A stretch of DNA of 64,000 nt, taken from NCBI RefSeq assembly GCF_902364355.1, contig NZ_CABJDK010000001.1, positions 430,264-494,263 of the forward strand, written 5' to 3'. Below, piece after piece: positions 50,563 to 59,875 of the stretch (position 1 is its first letter; each line of letters opens with the position of its first letter). The translations under genes and the position numbers were made by a program. The DNA is from Collinsella aerofaciens (GTDB lineage: Bacteria; Actinomycetota; Coriobacteriia; Coriobacteriales; Coriobacteriaceae). The notes beneath the pieces were generated by a model that saw nothing but the letters and a program-made list of their open reading frames with translations, did no database searches and was not told the DNA's origin.

Positions 50563-53325
50563 CTCGGCGCTCTTGAGGGCGCCGACCATGTCGATCTTAT
50601 TGAGGGTGCGATTGGTAGCGAGGTTGACGATAAACGTAAAGGCAAAGGCCAGCAGAACGGACAGCACGTAGCTCAGCGGCTCGACCTCAACGTCAAAGTA
50701 CAATGACGGCATCTGCAAGATGTACGTAAAGCTCTCGGCCAGCAGGCTACCCAGCGGCACGCCCAACGCGGCGCCAATCGCCGTGAGGATTAACGTCTCC
50801 TTGTTGACGTAGTGGTGCACCTCGCCGCGACGGAAGCCCAGCACCTTGATAGTCGCCAGCTCGCGCTCGCGCTCCGAGATGTTGGTGTTAGACAACGTAA
50901 ATACCACCACAAACGACAGGCACGCCGCCATAAAGGTCACAAGCACCACGACCGAATTGATAATCGTAAAGTTTGCCTCATAGTTTTCCCAATGCTCGGC
51001 GGTACTCGACAGCGTAATCCAACCATCGCTCTTAAGACGGTCGGTAAACGCAATCTGATCGGCCGACGAACCCTTAAGCAGCGCAAGGATGCCGTTAAGG
51101 CGCGCGCTTCGACCGAACGCGCGCTCATAGGTGCCCTGCGTCATGTAAAGCGTATTGCCCAGATAGTTGAGCGAGATGTCGCTGACTTTGACCTTGGCAA
51201 CATTGAGCGACGAATCCTGGACGTGAGCCGTGTCACCCGGCTTGATCCCCAGCACCAGCTGAGAGCTCTTACTCAGATACACGTCTCCGTCACGCAAAGA
51301 CAGCGGCTCTTTGGACTCGTCCTCGAGGCGCACATAGTCGTCCAGGTCGTTCGTGCGGTCATCGGGCACCACGATCAGCTGCACGGTCTCGCTCTTGCCG
51401 CCAAACGTAAAGGTGACGTTGTCGGTCATAATCGGCAGCGTCGAAGTCACGGTCACGTTGGAATCATTGGCCGCGCTGCGCTCATCCAACGCCGCGCACG
51501 TCTGCGTAAAGTCATCGGGGTTGGCGACCGCCAGCAAGTCATAACGCGTGATATGCCCGTACTGTTTGGGCGAAAGCGCCACCGACGTATCGCGAATACC
51601 CATACCGCAGATCACAAGCGCGGTGCAACCCGCGATGCCAAAGATGGTCATAAAGGCACGCTTTTTGTAACGGAACAGGTTGCGCGCAGCCACCTTGTTC
51701 AAAAAGCCCATGCGGCGCCAGATAAAGCCGATGCGCTCAAGTAGGATGCGCGAGCCGGCGCGCGGGGCCTTGGGGCGCATGAGCGAGGCCGGGGTCTCGG
51801 CCATCTCGTGGCGGCAGGCGATAATTGTGGCGCCCACCACGCCCACGGCAAACAGCGCCACCGAGACGATCGAGGACACGATGTCGTACGAAAGCAGCAT
51901 CTGGGGCAGCGAGTACATGTCGTCGAACACCGTAAACAGGAACAGCGGCAGGCCCACAAAGCCGATGATATTGCCGAGCACGCCGCCAATCAGGCACGCC
52001 CACAGCGCATAGTCCACGTATTTGGACAGGATGCGCTCGCGCGAGTAGCCGAGCGCCTTGTACAGGCCAATGAGCGTGCGCTCCTCCTCGACCATACGCG
52101 TGGCGGTGGTGAGGCTGATGAGCACGGCGACGATAAAGAAGATGAACGGGAACACCGTCGCAATAGCCTCAATTGACGAGCTATCGCTCTCCACGCTTGA
52201 GTAGCTTGCGATATTGTCGCGGTCCTGGATGTACCACGTGCATTCACCCAAATCGGAAAGCTCGGCGCGGGCATCGGCAAACTGCTGGTCGGCGGCGGCG
52301 CGGCGCTGATCCAGGTCGGCCTGAGCCTGGACGCGTTCCTCGCTGCCCTGGGCCATGCGATTGATGTTGTCCTGCTCAATCCCAAAGAGCATATTCGCCT
52401 GGCGCTCGGCCGCATCCAAGCTTGCCGGCGTGTCGACTGTCAGCTCCTGAGCGCGCGCCTTCTCACGCTCCTCGCGGATCTTCTCTATATTGCCCTTGAC
52501 CTTGTTGATCTTTGCCGCGTAGGCATCCGAATAGGAGTTGAGGCTCTTGGCTCCTTCGACGACTACGTGGACTGCGGAATAGGACGACGACATCGCGGCG
52601 TCCTCGCTCACATAGAACTTATAGTCCGCCGCCGAAGCAGCGCGAAAGGCGTTGACTGTCGAGTCGGAGCTCACATCAGTGGGATCGAGGACCTCGGCCG
52701 TAATGGTGTAATCGCCCGCGGCAAACTGATCCTTGGCGCTTTGGTTCGACGAGCTCGCGTCATTGGCGGCAAAACTCACCGTATCGCCGAGCTTTTTGCC
52801 CGAAGCCTTCAGGAACTTCGAAGTCACCGCGACTTCATCGGCGCTCTCGGGCAAATCGCCGTTCACGAGCACCGGCTGATCGATGTTCTCCTTGGAGAGA
52901 CTTTGCACGACCACGCGCTCGCGCGTTGTGCCCACGGCGGTGTAGGCGGTCTCGGCGTAGATGCCCTCGGCCGTTTCGACGCCATCGACCTCTTGGATGG
53001 CGTCGAGATCATCGTCAGTCAGGCCATAGGTCGACTGCACGTTAATGTCATAGACATTTTGCTGGTCGAAGTAGGCGTCGACCGAATCGCACAGATCCTC
53101 GCAACCCGCCTTGAGGCCGCACATCACGCTCACGCCGAGCGCGGTGATGACCACGATAGATAGGAAGCGCTTAAGACTGCCGCGGATTGTGCGGTAGATG
53201 CCACGGCGAAATACCATCGGCACCATATCGTTTGAGCTTTGGGCGGTACGGTAGGTCGCGAACTCCCGGTCGCGGCCCGCGTGCTCCGTATCGTGGTTTT
53301 GGCTGTTTTGGCGGTCCTGGTCCAT
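50560..53325 (-). CDS. FtsX-family ABC transporter permease
   Basis: A 921-residue protein with the MacB/FtsX plan: one N-terminal helix (~40-62), a large extracytoplasmic domain (~65-400, with a coiled-coil stretch around 280-370 rich in Ala/Glu/Arg), a three-helix FtsX domain (~400-530), a second outside domain and a final three-helix FtsX domain (~800-915). The motif ATRMVEEERTLIGLYKALGY (FtsX coupling helix) and its counterpart SERERELATIKVLGFRRGEV are clear. Its ATPase is the adjacent gene. Such transporters export lipoproteins, peptides or antibiotics, or act by mechanotransmission. The start is at ATG 53325; GTG at 53337 is an alternative overlapping the ATPase stop. Confidence 0.9.
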   Translation of the reverse strand: MDQDRQNSQNHDTEHAGRDREFATYRTAQSSNDMVPMVFRRGIYRTIRGSLKRFLSIVVITALGVSVMCGLKAGCEDLCDSVDAYFDQQNVYDINVQSTYGLTDDDLDAIQEVDGVETAEGIYAETAYTAVGTTRERVVVQSLSKENIDQPVLVNGDLPESADEVAVTSKFLKASGKKLGDTVSFAANDASSSNQSAKDQFAAGDYTITAEVLDPTDVSSDSTVNAFRAASAADYKFYVSEDAAMSSSYSAVHVVVEGAKSLNSYSDAYAAKINKVKGNIEKIREEREKARAQELTVDTPASLDAAERQANMLFGIEQDNINRMAQGSEERVQAQADLDQRRAAADQQFADARAELSDLGECTWYIQDRDNIASYSSVESDSSSIEAIATVFPFIFFIVAVLISLTTATRMVEEERTLIGLYKALGYSRERILSKYVDYALWACLIGGVLGNIIGFVGLPLFLFTVFDDMYSLPQMLLSYDIVSSIVSVALFAVGVVGATIIACRHEMAETPASLMRPKAPRAGSRILLERIGFIWRRMGFLNKVAARNLFRYKKRAFMTIFGIAGCTALVICGMGIRDTSVALSPKQYGHITRYDLLAVANPDDFTQTCAALDERSAANDSNVTVTSTLPIMTDNVTFTFGGKSETVQLIVVPDDRTNDLDDYVRLEDESKEPLSLRDGDVYLSKSSQLVLGIKPGDTAHVQDSSLNVAKVKVSDISLNYLGNTLYMTQGTYERAFGRSARLNGILALLKGSSADQIAFTDRLKSDGWITLSSTAEHWENYEANFTIINSVVVLVTFMAACLSFVVVFTLSNTNISERERELATIKVLGFRRGEVHHYVNKETLILTAIGAALGVPLGSLLAESFTYILQMPSLYFDVEVEPLSYVLSVLLAFAFTFIVNLATNRTLNKIDMVGALKSAE

Positions 53326-53330
53326 GGGCG

Positions 53331-54032
53331 CTACCACTCGATTGTCTCGATAGACACGGGATTTTGCTGGACCGTCTCGCTCTCCACGCGGCCGCTCTTA
53401 AAGCGGATCAGGCGATCGGCCATGGGCGCCAGCGCAGAGTTGTGGGTGATGATAATGACCGTAATGCCCTGCTTGCGACAGGTGTCCTGCAGCAGCTGCA
53501 AGATCTGCTTGCCGGTTTTGTAGTCGAGGGCGCCCGTGGGCTCGTCGCATAGAAGCAGCTTGGGGTTTTTGGCCAGCGCGCGGGCAATGGACACACGCTG
53601 CTGCTCGCCGCCCGATAGCTGCGCGGGGAAGTTAGCAAGGCGGTCGCCCAGGCCAACCTGGCAAAGCGTTTGCTCGGCATCGAGCGAATCGGGGCAGATT
53701 TGCGCCGCAAGCTCAACATTTTCGAGCGCCGTCAGGTTGGGGACCAGATTGTAGAACTGGAAGACAAAGCCGACGTCGGCGCGGCGGTATTCCACGAGCT
53801 GCGCCTCGTTAGCGGAGCTCACATCGCGCCCGTCCACCGTCACGGTGCCGGAAGTCGCCGTATCCATGCCACCCAGAATGTTGAGCGCCGTGGTTTTACC
53901 GGCGCCCGAAGCGCCCAAGATAATGGCAAGCTCGCCACGCTCAACGGTAAAGCTCGCGCCGTCGAGCGCGTGAATGCGGGCATCGCCCTCGCCGTATGCT
54001 TTGATGACGTCTTTAAATTCGATATAGGCCAT
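53331..54032 (-). CDS. ABC transporter ATP-binding protein (LolD/MacB type)
   Basis: A 233-residue ATPase. Walker [21 protein letters not shown], the LolD-type Q-loop [20 protein letters not shown], signature [20 protein letters not shown], Walker [17 protein letters not shown] and switch ITHNSAL. This is the typical partner of the FtsX-type permease encoded right after it. Start has a GGAACCGAT region; two in-frame choices are close together. Confidence 0.93.
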   Translation of the reverse strand: MAYIEFKDVIKAYGEGDARIHALDGASFTVERGELAIILGASGAGKTTALNILGGMDTATSGTVTVDGRDVSSANEAQLVEYRRADVGFVFQFYNLVPNLTALENVELAAQICPDSLDAEQTLCQVGLGDRLANFPAQLSGGEQQRVSIARALAKNPKLLLCDEPTGALDYKTGKQILQLLQDTCRKQGITVIIITHNSALAPMADRLIRFKSGRVESETVQQNPVSIETIEW

Positions 54033-54080
54033 CGATCGGTTCCCATCTGGTCGGATAACTCTTTAGTATTACCCATTTCG

Positions 54081-54130
54081 CACCTATCAAAAAGAGACAG
54101 GTTTATTTTGGCAGGTTTTATATGGGGAAA
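54081..54130. repeat. Dispersed hairpin repeat, CCTGCC type, one arm decayed
   Basis: CACCTATCAAAAAG...TTTTGGCAGGTT with flank TATATGGGGAAACG. Upstream of the ATPase start. The following 54131-54444 shows no convincing gene; the minus-strand 74-codon frame there has no ribosome site. Confidence 0.65.
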
Positions 54131-54444
54131 CGTACCTCTTTGGGGGCAGCGCGGGACGCGCAGGGGCGGCCGTGCAGATCGGCACAGCCGTCTCACGTGG
54201 AATCGACCGACGCCTGCCTTTCCGTGACACCGGCAACTCGTTTTTGCTTGTTGGCATGGCCGCCATTATGCCTTGGGACTGAGCACTCAAATTCTCACTC
54301 CTCATTGCCACGCTTGCCGCAAGCTATCAGGGTGACGAGATGACGACGCTCGCTGTAGCAGCGCAGCCACACTCTATAAGCGAGGCGTTTGCCAGCAAAA
54401 AAGCGCGCGACAGGGTAAGCCCGCCGCGCGCTATCCTATGCGGA

Positions 54445-55119
54445 CTAGTTATTGTTGTTGGTCATCGAGGCCACTGCTGCCGCAAGATTGGAAATGGGCA
54501 TCGTCTGCAACCAGATGCGACCGGGACCGGTGAGCACGGTGTTGAACACGCCCTCGCCACCAAACATGATGTTTTTGACGCCCTTGACCATTTGAGCGTC
54601 GATGCTCACGGTCTCCTCAAAGCCGGCCACGTTGCCGGTATCCACAATCATCTGCTGGCCAGCAGCGAGCTCGTACTCAACCAGGTCGCCGTCGATCTCG
54701 GCAAAAGCAACACCCGAGCCCGTGAGCTTCTGCATGATAAAGCCCTCGCCGCCAAAGACGCCGGCCTTTGCCTTCTTGTTAAAGTGAATGCTCAACTCGA
54801 CGCCACTTTCCGCGGCAAGGAACGAACGCTTCTGCAAAATCCAGCTCTTGCCCGGACCGATCTCGATTGGCACGATGCGGCCGGGGAAGCAGGAGCCAAA
54901 CGCGATCATGCCATCGCCACGCGCGGTCCAAATGTTTTGGAACAATGCCTCACCCGAAAAAGCCTTGGAGAACATCTTGCCGATGCCACCGCCCGAGGTA
55001 GACATTTCCATGTTGGGGGTCATCCAAGCCATGGCGCCGCTTTCGGTGATCATGGATTCGCCATCGCTAAGGTTGCACGTAACAACCGGGAAAGCCCCTC
55101 CGCCGATCTCGTACTGCAT
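54445..55119 (-). CDS. AIM24 family protein
   Basis: A 224-residue soluble protein with the AIM24/TIGR00266 fold: repeated beta-strands with GESMITESGAMAWMTPNMEM near the start and GVFGGEGFIMQKLTGSGVAF and GVKNIMFGGEGVFNTVLTGP further on, the duplicated GGEG(F/V) motifs typical of the family. Function is not known; yeast AIM24 acts in mitochondrial membrane organisation. No signal sequence. Ends in a poly-Asn tail (MTNNNN). An AAAGGAGACGG site precedes the ATG. Confidence 0.9.
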   Translation of the reverse strand: MQYEIGGGAFPVVTCNLSDGESMITESGAMAWMTPNMEMSTSGGGIGKMFSKAFSGEALFQNIWTARGDGMIAFGSCFPGRIVPIEIGPGKSWILQKRSFLAAESGVELSIHFNKKAKAGVFGGEGFIMQKLTGSGVAFAEIDGDLVEYELAAGQQMIVDTGNVAGFEETVSIDAQMVKGVKNIMFGGEGVFNTVLTGPGRIWLQTMPISNLAAAVASMTNNNN

Positions 55120-55213
55120 GACCGTCTCCTTTCCACTCAGGAGCCGAATAACGATGCCTATATTTTAGCAGGTAGAGATGCATATGTTCACACCGCCCAT
55201 GCCCTCTCCTGCG

Positions 55214-55270
55214 GACGTTTCCTCAGATAAAACCTGCCAAAATAAACCTGTTCCTTTTTGGCAGGTTTTA
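55214..55270 (-). repeat. Stop-codon-abutting hairpin repeat, CCTGCC type
   Basis: AACCTGCCAAAATAAACC...GGCAGGTT with flank CAGATAA. The TAA at 55268-55270 ends the histidine kinase fragment. Confidence 0.78.
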
Positions 55271-55822
55271 AAGGCAAACGGTGAAGGTGATCTGGTTGCC
55301 GTGACCGGATACGGTGGCGGCGCCTCCATGGGCCTCGGCGATGGCACGCACCACGGACAGGCCCACGCCCGAGCCACCCGTCTTGGAGCTGCGCGACGCA
55401 TCCGCACGATAGAAGCGATCGAACAATCGGTCCAGGTCGCCCTCGGGCAGCTCGTCCACGGCGTTCGATACGACAAGCTCGGCGGCGCCCTTGCCTTTGC
55501 CGTGCGAAACGGCGCACAGGCTCAGCTCAATCACGCTGCCCTCGCTCGCATAGCGCGTGGCGTTGTCCAGTAGCAACTCAACCACCTGCGCCACCGCCGC
55601 GGCATCGGAATGGGTCCGCACGCCGGTCGCAATCGACGTCGACAGGCGCTTACCGCCTGAGACCACCACCGACTTAAACGGCGCCGCCGCCTTGTTCACC
55701 GCCTCCGAAAGATCGATCGACGCCATGGTAAAGCCCGCCGAGCCCTCGTCCATGCATGCCAAGAACACCAAGCGCTCCGTGAGCGCCGATAATAGCGCAC
55801 CCGCACTCGCCTTAGTGCTGCC
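55268..55822 (-). pseudogene. Sensor histidine kinase remnant (ATPase domain only)
   Basis: An open frame of 185 codons whose C-terminal two thirds are a complete HATPase domain: VVELLLDNATRYASEGSVIE (N box), RLFDRFYRADASRSSKTGGS (F box region) and GVGLSVVRAIAEAHGGAATV (G2 box). The only DHp trace is LLSALTERLVFLACMDEG at the start; the phospho-His region, HAMP and membrane parts are gone, and a TAA lies immediately upstream in frame. No partner response regulator is encoded nearby. It looks like a kinase that lost its 5' end. Confidence 0.75.
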
Positions 55823-55964
55823 TTAGCAGGTCGATGAGCATATTTAAAAAAGCAAGGTTATAGCTTAGTCGGACTTAAGGAACGGGCGGCTTCACATCTC
55901 GCCCTGCAAACAACGCCCGTACAGCGAGCGCGCTTGCCGCATGGGCGTTGCGGCCGCCTGCAGC

Positions 55965-56540
55965 TTATAGATAGGCACCCTCGAGGCGCAGCAGCCACTC
56001 CTTGCGATCCAGTCCACCGGCGTATCCGTTGAGCGATCCGTCGGCCGCGACCACGCGATGGCACGGCACGATAATCGAAATAGGGTTGCGAGCGACCGCA
56101 GCCCCCACCGCGCGAGGAGATACAACGGGCGCTTCATTTCCCGGCACACGATGTCGAGCCGCAACACGCTGGGCGATCTCGCCATACGTAGCGACCTCGC
56201 CACGCGGAATTGAAAGTAGCTCAAACCAAACCTCACGCTGAAACGCCGTGCCAATCAAATGCAACGGCGGCGTAAACCGAGGCTCCTGCCCCGCAAAATA
56301 GGCGTTGAGCCAAGCCCAAGAACGCTCTAGCACCGAAGAAGCCGCGCCATTGGCCGGATTTACCGTCTGCATGCCCCCGGCACCCGAAACTGCATCGGTG
56401 CCCTCAACGTATTCGGCGCTTTCTTTAAGAAGCGTGGAACCAAAGTGCTCCTGCCCCTCAAACCAAAGCCCCGTCAGACCGCGGCCATCAGCGGCAAGCA
56501 AGATTTCGCCCAAAGGCGAAGCAAACGTCGTCGTGACCAC
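55965..56540 (-). CDS. ogt: Methylated-DNA-protein-cysteine methyltransferase
   Basis: A 191-residue alkyltransferase that repairs O6-methylguanine by moving the methyl group to its own Cys. The active-site motif SIIVPCHRVVAADGSLNGYA carries the acceptor Cys, preceded by GTAFQREVWFELLSIPRGEV (helix-turn-helix with the Tyr/Arg finger, YGEIAQRV). The N-terminal domain begins FASPLGEILLAADGRGLTGL. An insertion of about 30 residues (~40-70) makes it slightly longer than E. coli Ogt. Confidence 0.9.
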   Translation of the reverse strand: MVTTTFASPLGEILLAADGRGLTGLWFEGQEHFGSTLLKESAEYVEGTDAVSGAGGMQTVNPANGAASSVLERSWAWLNAYFAGQEPRFTPPLHLIGTAFQREVWFELLSIPRGEVATYGEIAQRVAARHRVPGNEAPVVSPRAVGAAVARNPISIIVPCHRVVAADGSLNGYAGGLDRKEWLLRLEGAYL

Positions 56541-56705
56541 CAGCGGCTCCCTTCAAAACTCCGCAACATAATACCGCGAATTGTACAGACAACCCCGCAG
56601 ATACGTCTGGGCGGGCTCGCAATTACTTAAGCGAGACTGTTTTCCCTAATCAAGCGAAAAAGACGCAGGGCATCGACACCAGAGCGGTACCCCTGTCAGC
56701 CGAGC

Positions 56706-56878
56706 TCTAATACTTTCCCGAGAAGTGAACGAGTAAAAACGAAGTCCCGGAGCATCCACACCTTTAGACCGCAAAACCGCAGGATTCGCGCTGCAAAACC
56801 GCAGGACATAGCAATCAAAAAATGCCAATGCTTCGGGGGTCCAAATAAGGTCGTTCACTTCACGGGAAAAGTATTAGA
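56706..56878. repeat. 173-bp element with ~27-bp imperfect inverted ends
   Basis: TCTAATACTTTCCCG...GAAGTGAACGA and its near complement at 56851-56878. The middle holds a direct repeat GCAAAACCGCAGGA (56769 and 56792 area). A 70-codon minus-strand frame inside is not supported by a ribosome site. Rest of the 540 bp gap is occupied by element A. Confidence 0.6.
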
Positions 56879-57040
56879 CCTCAATTCGCACCAAGCCCAA
56901 AGTCACCCCAGGCAGCAGGCGCGAAGCGCCGAGGCCGCCGCCGGGACTAGGGCCCGCAACAACCACGTGCCCCCACATCAGCCCAGCGGCCCCAACCAGC
57001 AACGGCCCCATCGCAGGCCGCTCGCAGCCGAGTCACCGCA

Positions 57041-57170
57041 GGCGGGGGCCGGGCTTGGTTTTCAGAACATTCCGCAGACCAGTGTGGCGCCTTGTCCGCA
57101 GCTCCGAAGGAGCAGGACAAGGCGCCACACATGGTCGAGGACGTTCTGAAAACCAAGCCCGGCCCCCGCC
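57041..57170 (-). repeat. Long hairpin behind asd (element A)
   Basis: 27-bp perfect outer stem (57041-57067 / 57144-57170), constant loop CGTCCTC facing TGCGGAATG on the minus strand, 4-bp stem GACC/GGTC, 15-bp inner stem and the apical hairpin GCTCC-TTC-GGAGC. It begins 14 bp after the asd stop. Same plan as 48342-48526 and 62498-62626. Confidence 0.88.
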
Positions 57171-57184
57171 GGACAGGTCCACCG

Positions 57185-58210
57185 CTACTCGCAGAGCAGC
57201 TTAGCGATCTGGACGGCGTTGGTTGCCGCGCCCTTACGGATTTGGTCGCCGCAGCACCAGAAGGTAATGCCACGTGCGGCCTCGGGGTTCGAGATGTCGC
57301 GGCGTACGCGACCGACCCAAATCAGGTCCTGGTCGGAGGTGTCCATCGGCATGGGGAAGCGATCGTGCGCATCCTCGGCACTCATGTCGTCAACCAGCTT
57401 GACGCCCGGAGCGGCAGCCAGCGCAGCACGGGCCTCTTCCACCGTGATGTCGCGCTCAAACTCGAGCGTAATGCTCTCGGAGTGCGAGCGCAGCACGGGC
57501 ACGCGCACGCAGGTGCAGTTCACGCGCAGCTCGGGCAGGTGCATGATCTTGCGGCCCTCGTTTTGCAGCTTCATCTCCTCGGAGGTAAAGCCCTCTTCCT
57601 TGACGCCGCCAATCTGCGGAATCAGGTTGCTCGCCAGCTGGGCGGCAAACGCGCGCGGCTCGGGAATCTCTTCGCCACGGCCCAGGGCGGCCAGCTGGGC
57701 CTCAAGCTCGGCCATGCCGGGGGCACCAGCGCCCGAAGCCGCCTGGTACGTCGAGACGATCATGCGCTTCACGCCAGCGAACTGATGCAGCGGCCACGTG
57801 GGAACCAGGCCGATAATGGTCGCGCAGTTGGGATTGGCGATAAGACCGTGATGCCACTTGATGTCGTCGGCATTAATCTCGGGCACGACCAGCGGTACCT
57901 CGGGATCCATACGGAAGGCATGGCTGTTGTCGACCACGACGGCGCCGCGCTTGACGGCCTCGGGCAGCAGCTCCTTGGCGATATCGTCGCCGGCAGCGCC
58001 GAGCACGATGTCGCAGCCCTCAAAAGCCTCGGGGCAAGCCTCCTCAATCACAGCCTGCTCGCCGCGGAACTCGACGGTCTTGCCCGCAGAGCGTGCGCTC
58101 GCCAGCAGCTTGAGCTTGCCGACCGGGAACTCCTGCTCGTTCAGGCACTCGAGCATCTGGGTGCCCACGGCTCCCGTCGCGCCCAAAATAGCAACCGTGT
58201 ACTGTTTCAT
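57185..58210 (-). CDS. asd: Aspartate-semialdehyde dehydrogenase
   Basis: A 341-residue enzyme converting aspartyl-4-phosphate to aspartate semialdehyde, the branch point for lysine, methionine and threonine. The NADP motif VAILGATGAVGTQMLECLNE is N-terminal, the active-site Cys is in LIANPNCATIIGLVPTWPL, and the Arg/His pair lies in the VNCTCVRVPVLRSHSESITL region with RSHSE. Start at 58210 (MKQYTVAILGATG); GGGGGAAGC precedes it and the longer frame to 58357 is not supported. The gene follows lysC on the same strand after 172 bp with a terminator between. Confidence 0.95.
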   Translation of the reverse strand: MKQYTVAILGATGAVGTQMLECLNEQEFPVGKLKLLASARSAGKTVEFRGEQAVIEEACPEAFEGCDIVLGAAGDDIAKELLPEAVKRGAVVVDNSHAFRMDPEVPLVVPEINADDIKWHHGLIANPNCATIIGLVPTWPLHQFAGVKRMIVSTYQAASGAGAPGMAELEAQLAALGRGEEIPEPRAFAAQLASNLIPQIGGVKEEGFTSEEMKLQNEGRKIMHLPELRVNCTCVRVPVLRSHSESITLEFERDITVEEARAALAAAPGVKLVDDMSAEDAHDRFPMPMDTSDQDLIWVGRVRRDISNPEAARGITFWCCGDQIRKGAATNAVQIAKLLCE

Positions 58211-58284
58211 GCTTCCCCCTTTAAAGGTTGTGGCTATCGCCCGCACGCCAAGCAGGCCGATTATTGTTGCCAGTGTATACAAGA

Positions 58285-58311
58285 ACGGGGCAGGCACGAA
58301 ACCCGCCCCGT
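58285..58311 (-). terminator. Terminator-like hairpin between lysC and asd
   Basis: ACGGGGC / GCCCCGT arms with a 13-base loop followed on the minus strand by TCTTGTAT. Confidence 0.6.
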
Positions 58312-58382
58312 CGAAACGAAACCGAAACGAAACGCCCCGCCGTAGATTTTTTGACATGACCCAAAAATCTACCGAGCAGTCG

Positions 58383-59771
58383 CTACTTTTTGAGAGCGGA
58401 CAGGGCGGGATCGACCGGCGCGGGAGCCTCCAGGTCGGAGACCTTCACAATGCCGTTCTCGTCGGAGAAGGCGCGGTAAATGGTCTGGATCGCCAGATCG
58501 AAGTCCTTCTCCTCCACGCCGATAATGATGTTGATCTCGTCGCAGCTCTGCGAAATCATGCGCACGCTCACGCCGGCCTGGCCGAGCATGCCAAACAGGT
58601 GGCCGGAAATACCGGCGCGGCCGCGCAAGTTGCGGCCGACGGTCGCGATGAGCGCCAGGCCCTCAACAACCTCGATCTCGAGCGGCTCGACCTCCTGCTG
58701 AATGTCGCCCACGAGCGAGTACAGCGAATCGCGCACATCCTGCTCCTGCACCACGGCGCCAAAGCGATCGACGCCGGTGGGCATATGCTCAACGGAAACG
58801 TCATAGCGCTCGAAAACCGAAAGCGCGCGGCGCATAAAGCCGACGCGGGGCTTGGTGCGGTCGCGGGCCACGTTGATGGCGACAAAGCCGCGCTTGCCGG
58901 TCACGCCGGTAATGATAGGCTCCGCCTCGCCTTCATCAGCCGTCTCGCTAATGATGGTGCCGGGGTCCTGCGGCGCATTGGTGTTCTTGATGACCAGCGG
59001 AATACCCGCCTCGCGCACGGGGAACACGGCCTCCTCGTGCAGGACGCTTGCGCCCATGTACGAAAGCTCGCGTAGCTCCTCGTAGGTAACGCGCGCAATG
59101 GGCTGGGCCTCGGGAACAATACGCGGATCGGCAGAATAGAAACCCGAGACGTCAGTCCAGTTCTCATACAGGTCGGCGCCCAGGCACTTGGCCAGGATCG
59201 AGCCCGAGATATCGCCGCCGCCACGATCGAGCAGCTTGATCTGGCCCTCACGCGTCGCGCCGTAGAAACCGGGCATAACAAAGCCGCCCTGCTGACCGTA
59301 CTCCTGCACCAGCTCGGAGGTGCGATTCATGCTGAGCGTACCGTCGTGATGGAACGCCACAACCGTCGCGGCGTCCAGGAACGGTAGGCCCAGGTACTCA
59401 GCCATCAGGCGCGCGGTAAAGTACTCGCCGCGGCTTACGAGCTCCTCAGTAGAGTAGCCACCGGAGCGGGCGCGCTCGGCAAAGGCCGCGAACTCCTCAC
59501 GGATGGGATAGGTGAGCTCCAGCTCGTCAGCGATATCAAAATAGCGCTGGCCAATGTCCTCGAGCAGCTCCTCACACGACACGTGGTACTTAACGTGCGC
59601 ATTGACCAGGTAGAGCAGGTCGGTCACCTTGGTGTCGCCCTTAAAACGGCGACCGCAGGCGGAAACCACCACAAAACGGCGAGCCGGGTCGGCATCGACG
59701 ATGGCCTTGATCTTCTTGAAGTGTTCGGCGTCGGCGACCGACGAGCCGCCAAACTTGGCAATCTTAATCAT
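58383..59771 (-). CDS. lysC: Aspartate kinase
   Basis: A 462-residue monofunctional aspartokinase. The catalytic domain starts IAKFGGSSVADAEHFKKIKA (Lys and FGGSS phosphate loop) and includes VSRGEYFTARLMAEYLG and LDRGGGDISGSILAKCLGAD. Two C-terminal ACT domains (~310-460: VGFMRRALSVFERYDVSVEH, then GRNLRGRAGISGHLFGMLGQ and INIIIGVEEKDFDLAIQTIY) are expected to bind feedback inhibitors. It is divergent from thrC with a 104 bp region between them, and precedes asd. No clear Shine-Dalgarno before the ATG at 59771. Confidence 0.95.
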   Translation of the reverse strand: MIKIAKFGGSSVADAEHFKKIKAIVDADPARRFVVVSACGRRFKGDTKVTDLLYLVNAHVKYHVSCEELLEDIGQRYFDIADELELTYPIREEFAAFAERARSGGYSTEELVSRGEYFTARLMAEYLGLPFLDAATVVAFHHDGTLSMNRTSELVQEYGQQGGFVMPGFYGATREGQIKLLDRGGGDISGSILAKCLGADLYENWTDVSGFYSADPRIVPEAQPIARVTYEELRELSYMGASVLHEEAVFPVREAGIPLVIKNTNAPQDPGTIISETADEGEAEPIITGVTGKRGFVAINVARDRTKPRVGFMRRALSVFERYDVSVEHMPTGVDRFGAVVQEQDVRDSLYSLVGDIQQEVEPLEIEVVEGLALIATVGRNLRGRAGISGHLFGMLGQAGVSVRMISQSCDEINIIIGVEEKDFDLAIQTIYRAFSDENGIVKVSDLEAPAPVDPALSALKK

Positions 59772-59875
59772 GGGCTGGAGGTTACCTTTCTAAAAAGCCT
59801 CTGCGAACCTATTTTGCGCGCTCTGATACCATGGTTTCACCGATTGGGACCAAGGCATCCGAGGAGCAGTGTTAT

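Noticed and set aside
54087-54311. 74-codon minus-strand frame
   Set aside because: Runs into the dispersed repeat at its end and has no ribosome site; composition is not gene-like.
56646-56858. 70-codon minus-strand frame
   Set aside because: Lies within the 173-bp repeat element with no ribosome site.
59772-59875. Lysine or threonine riboswitch between lysC and thrC
   Set aside because: Only 104 bp, no long conserved helices of a lysine riboswitch could be seen on either strand.
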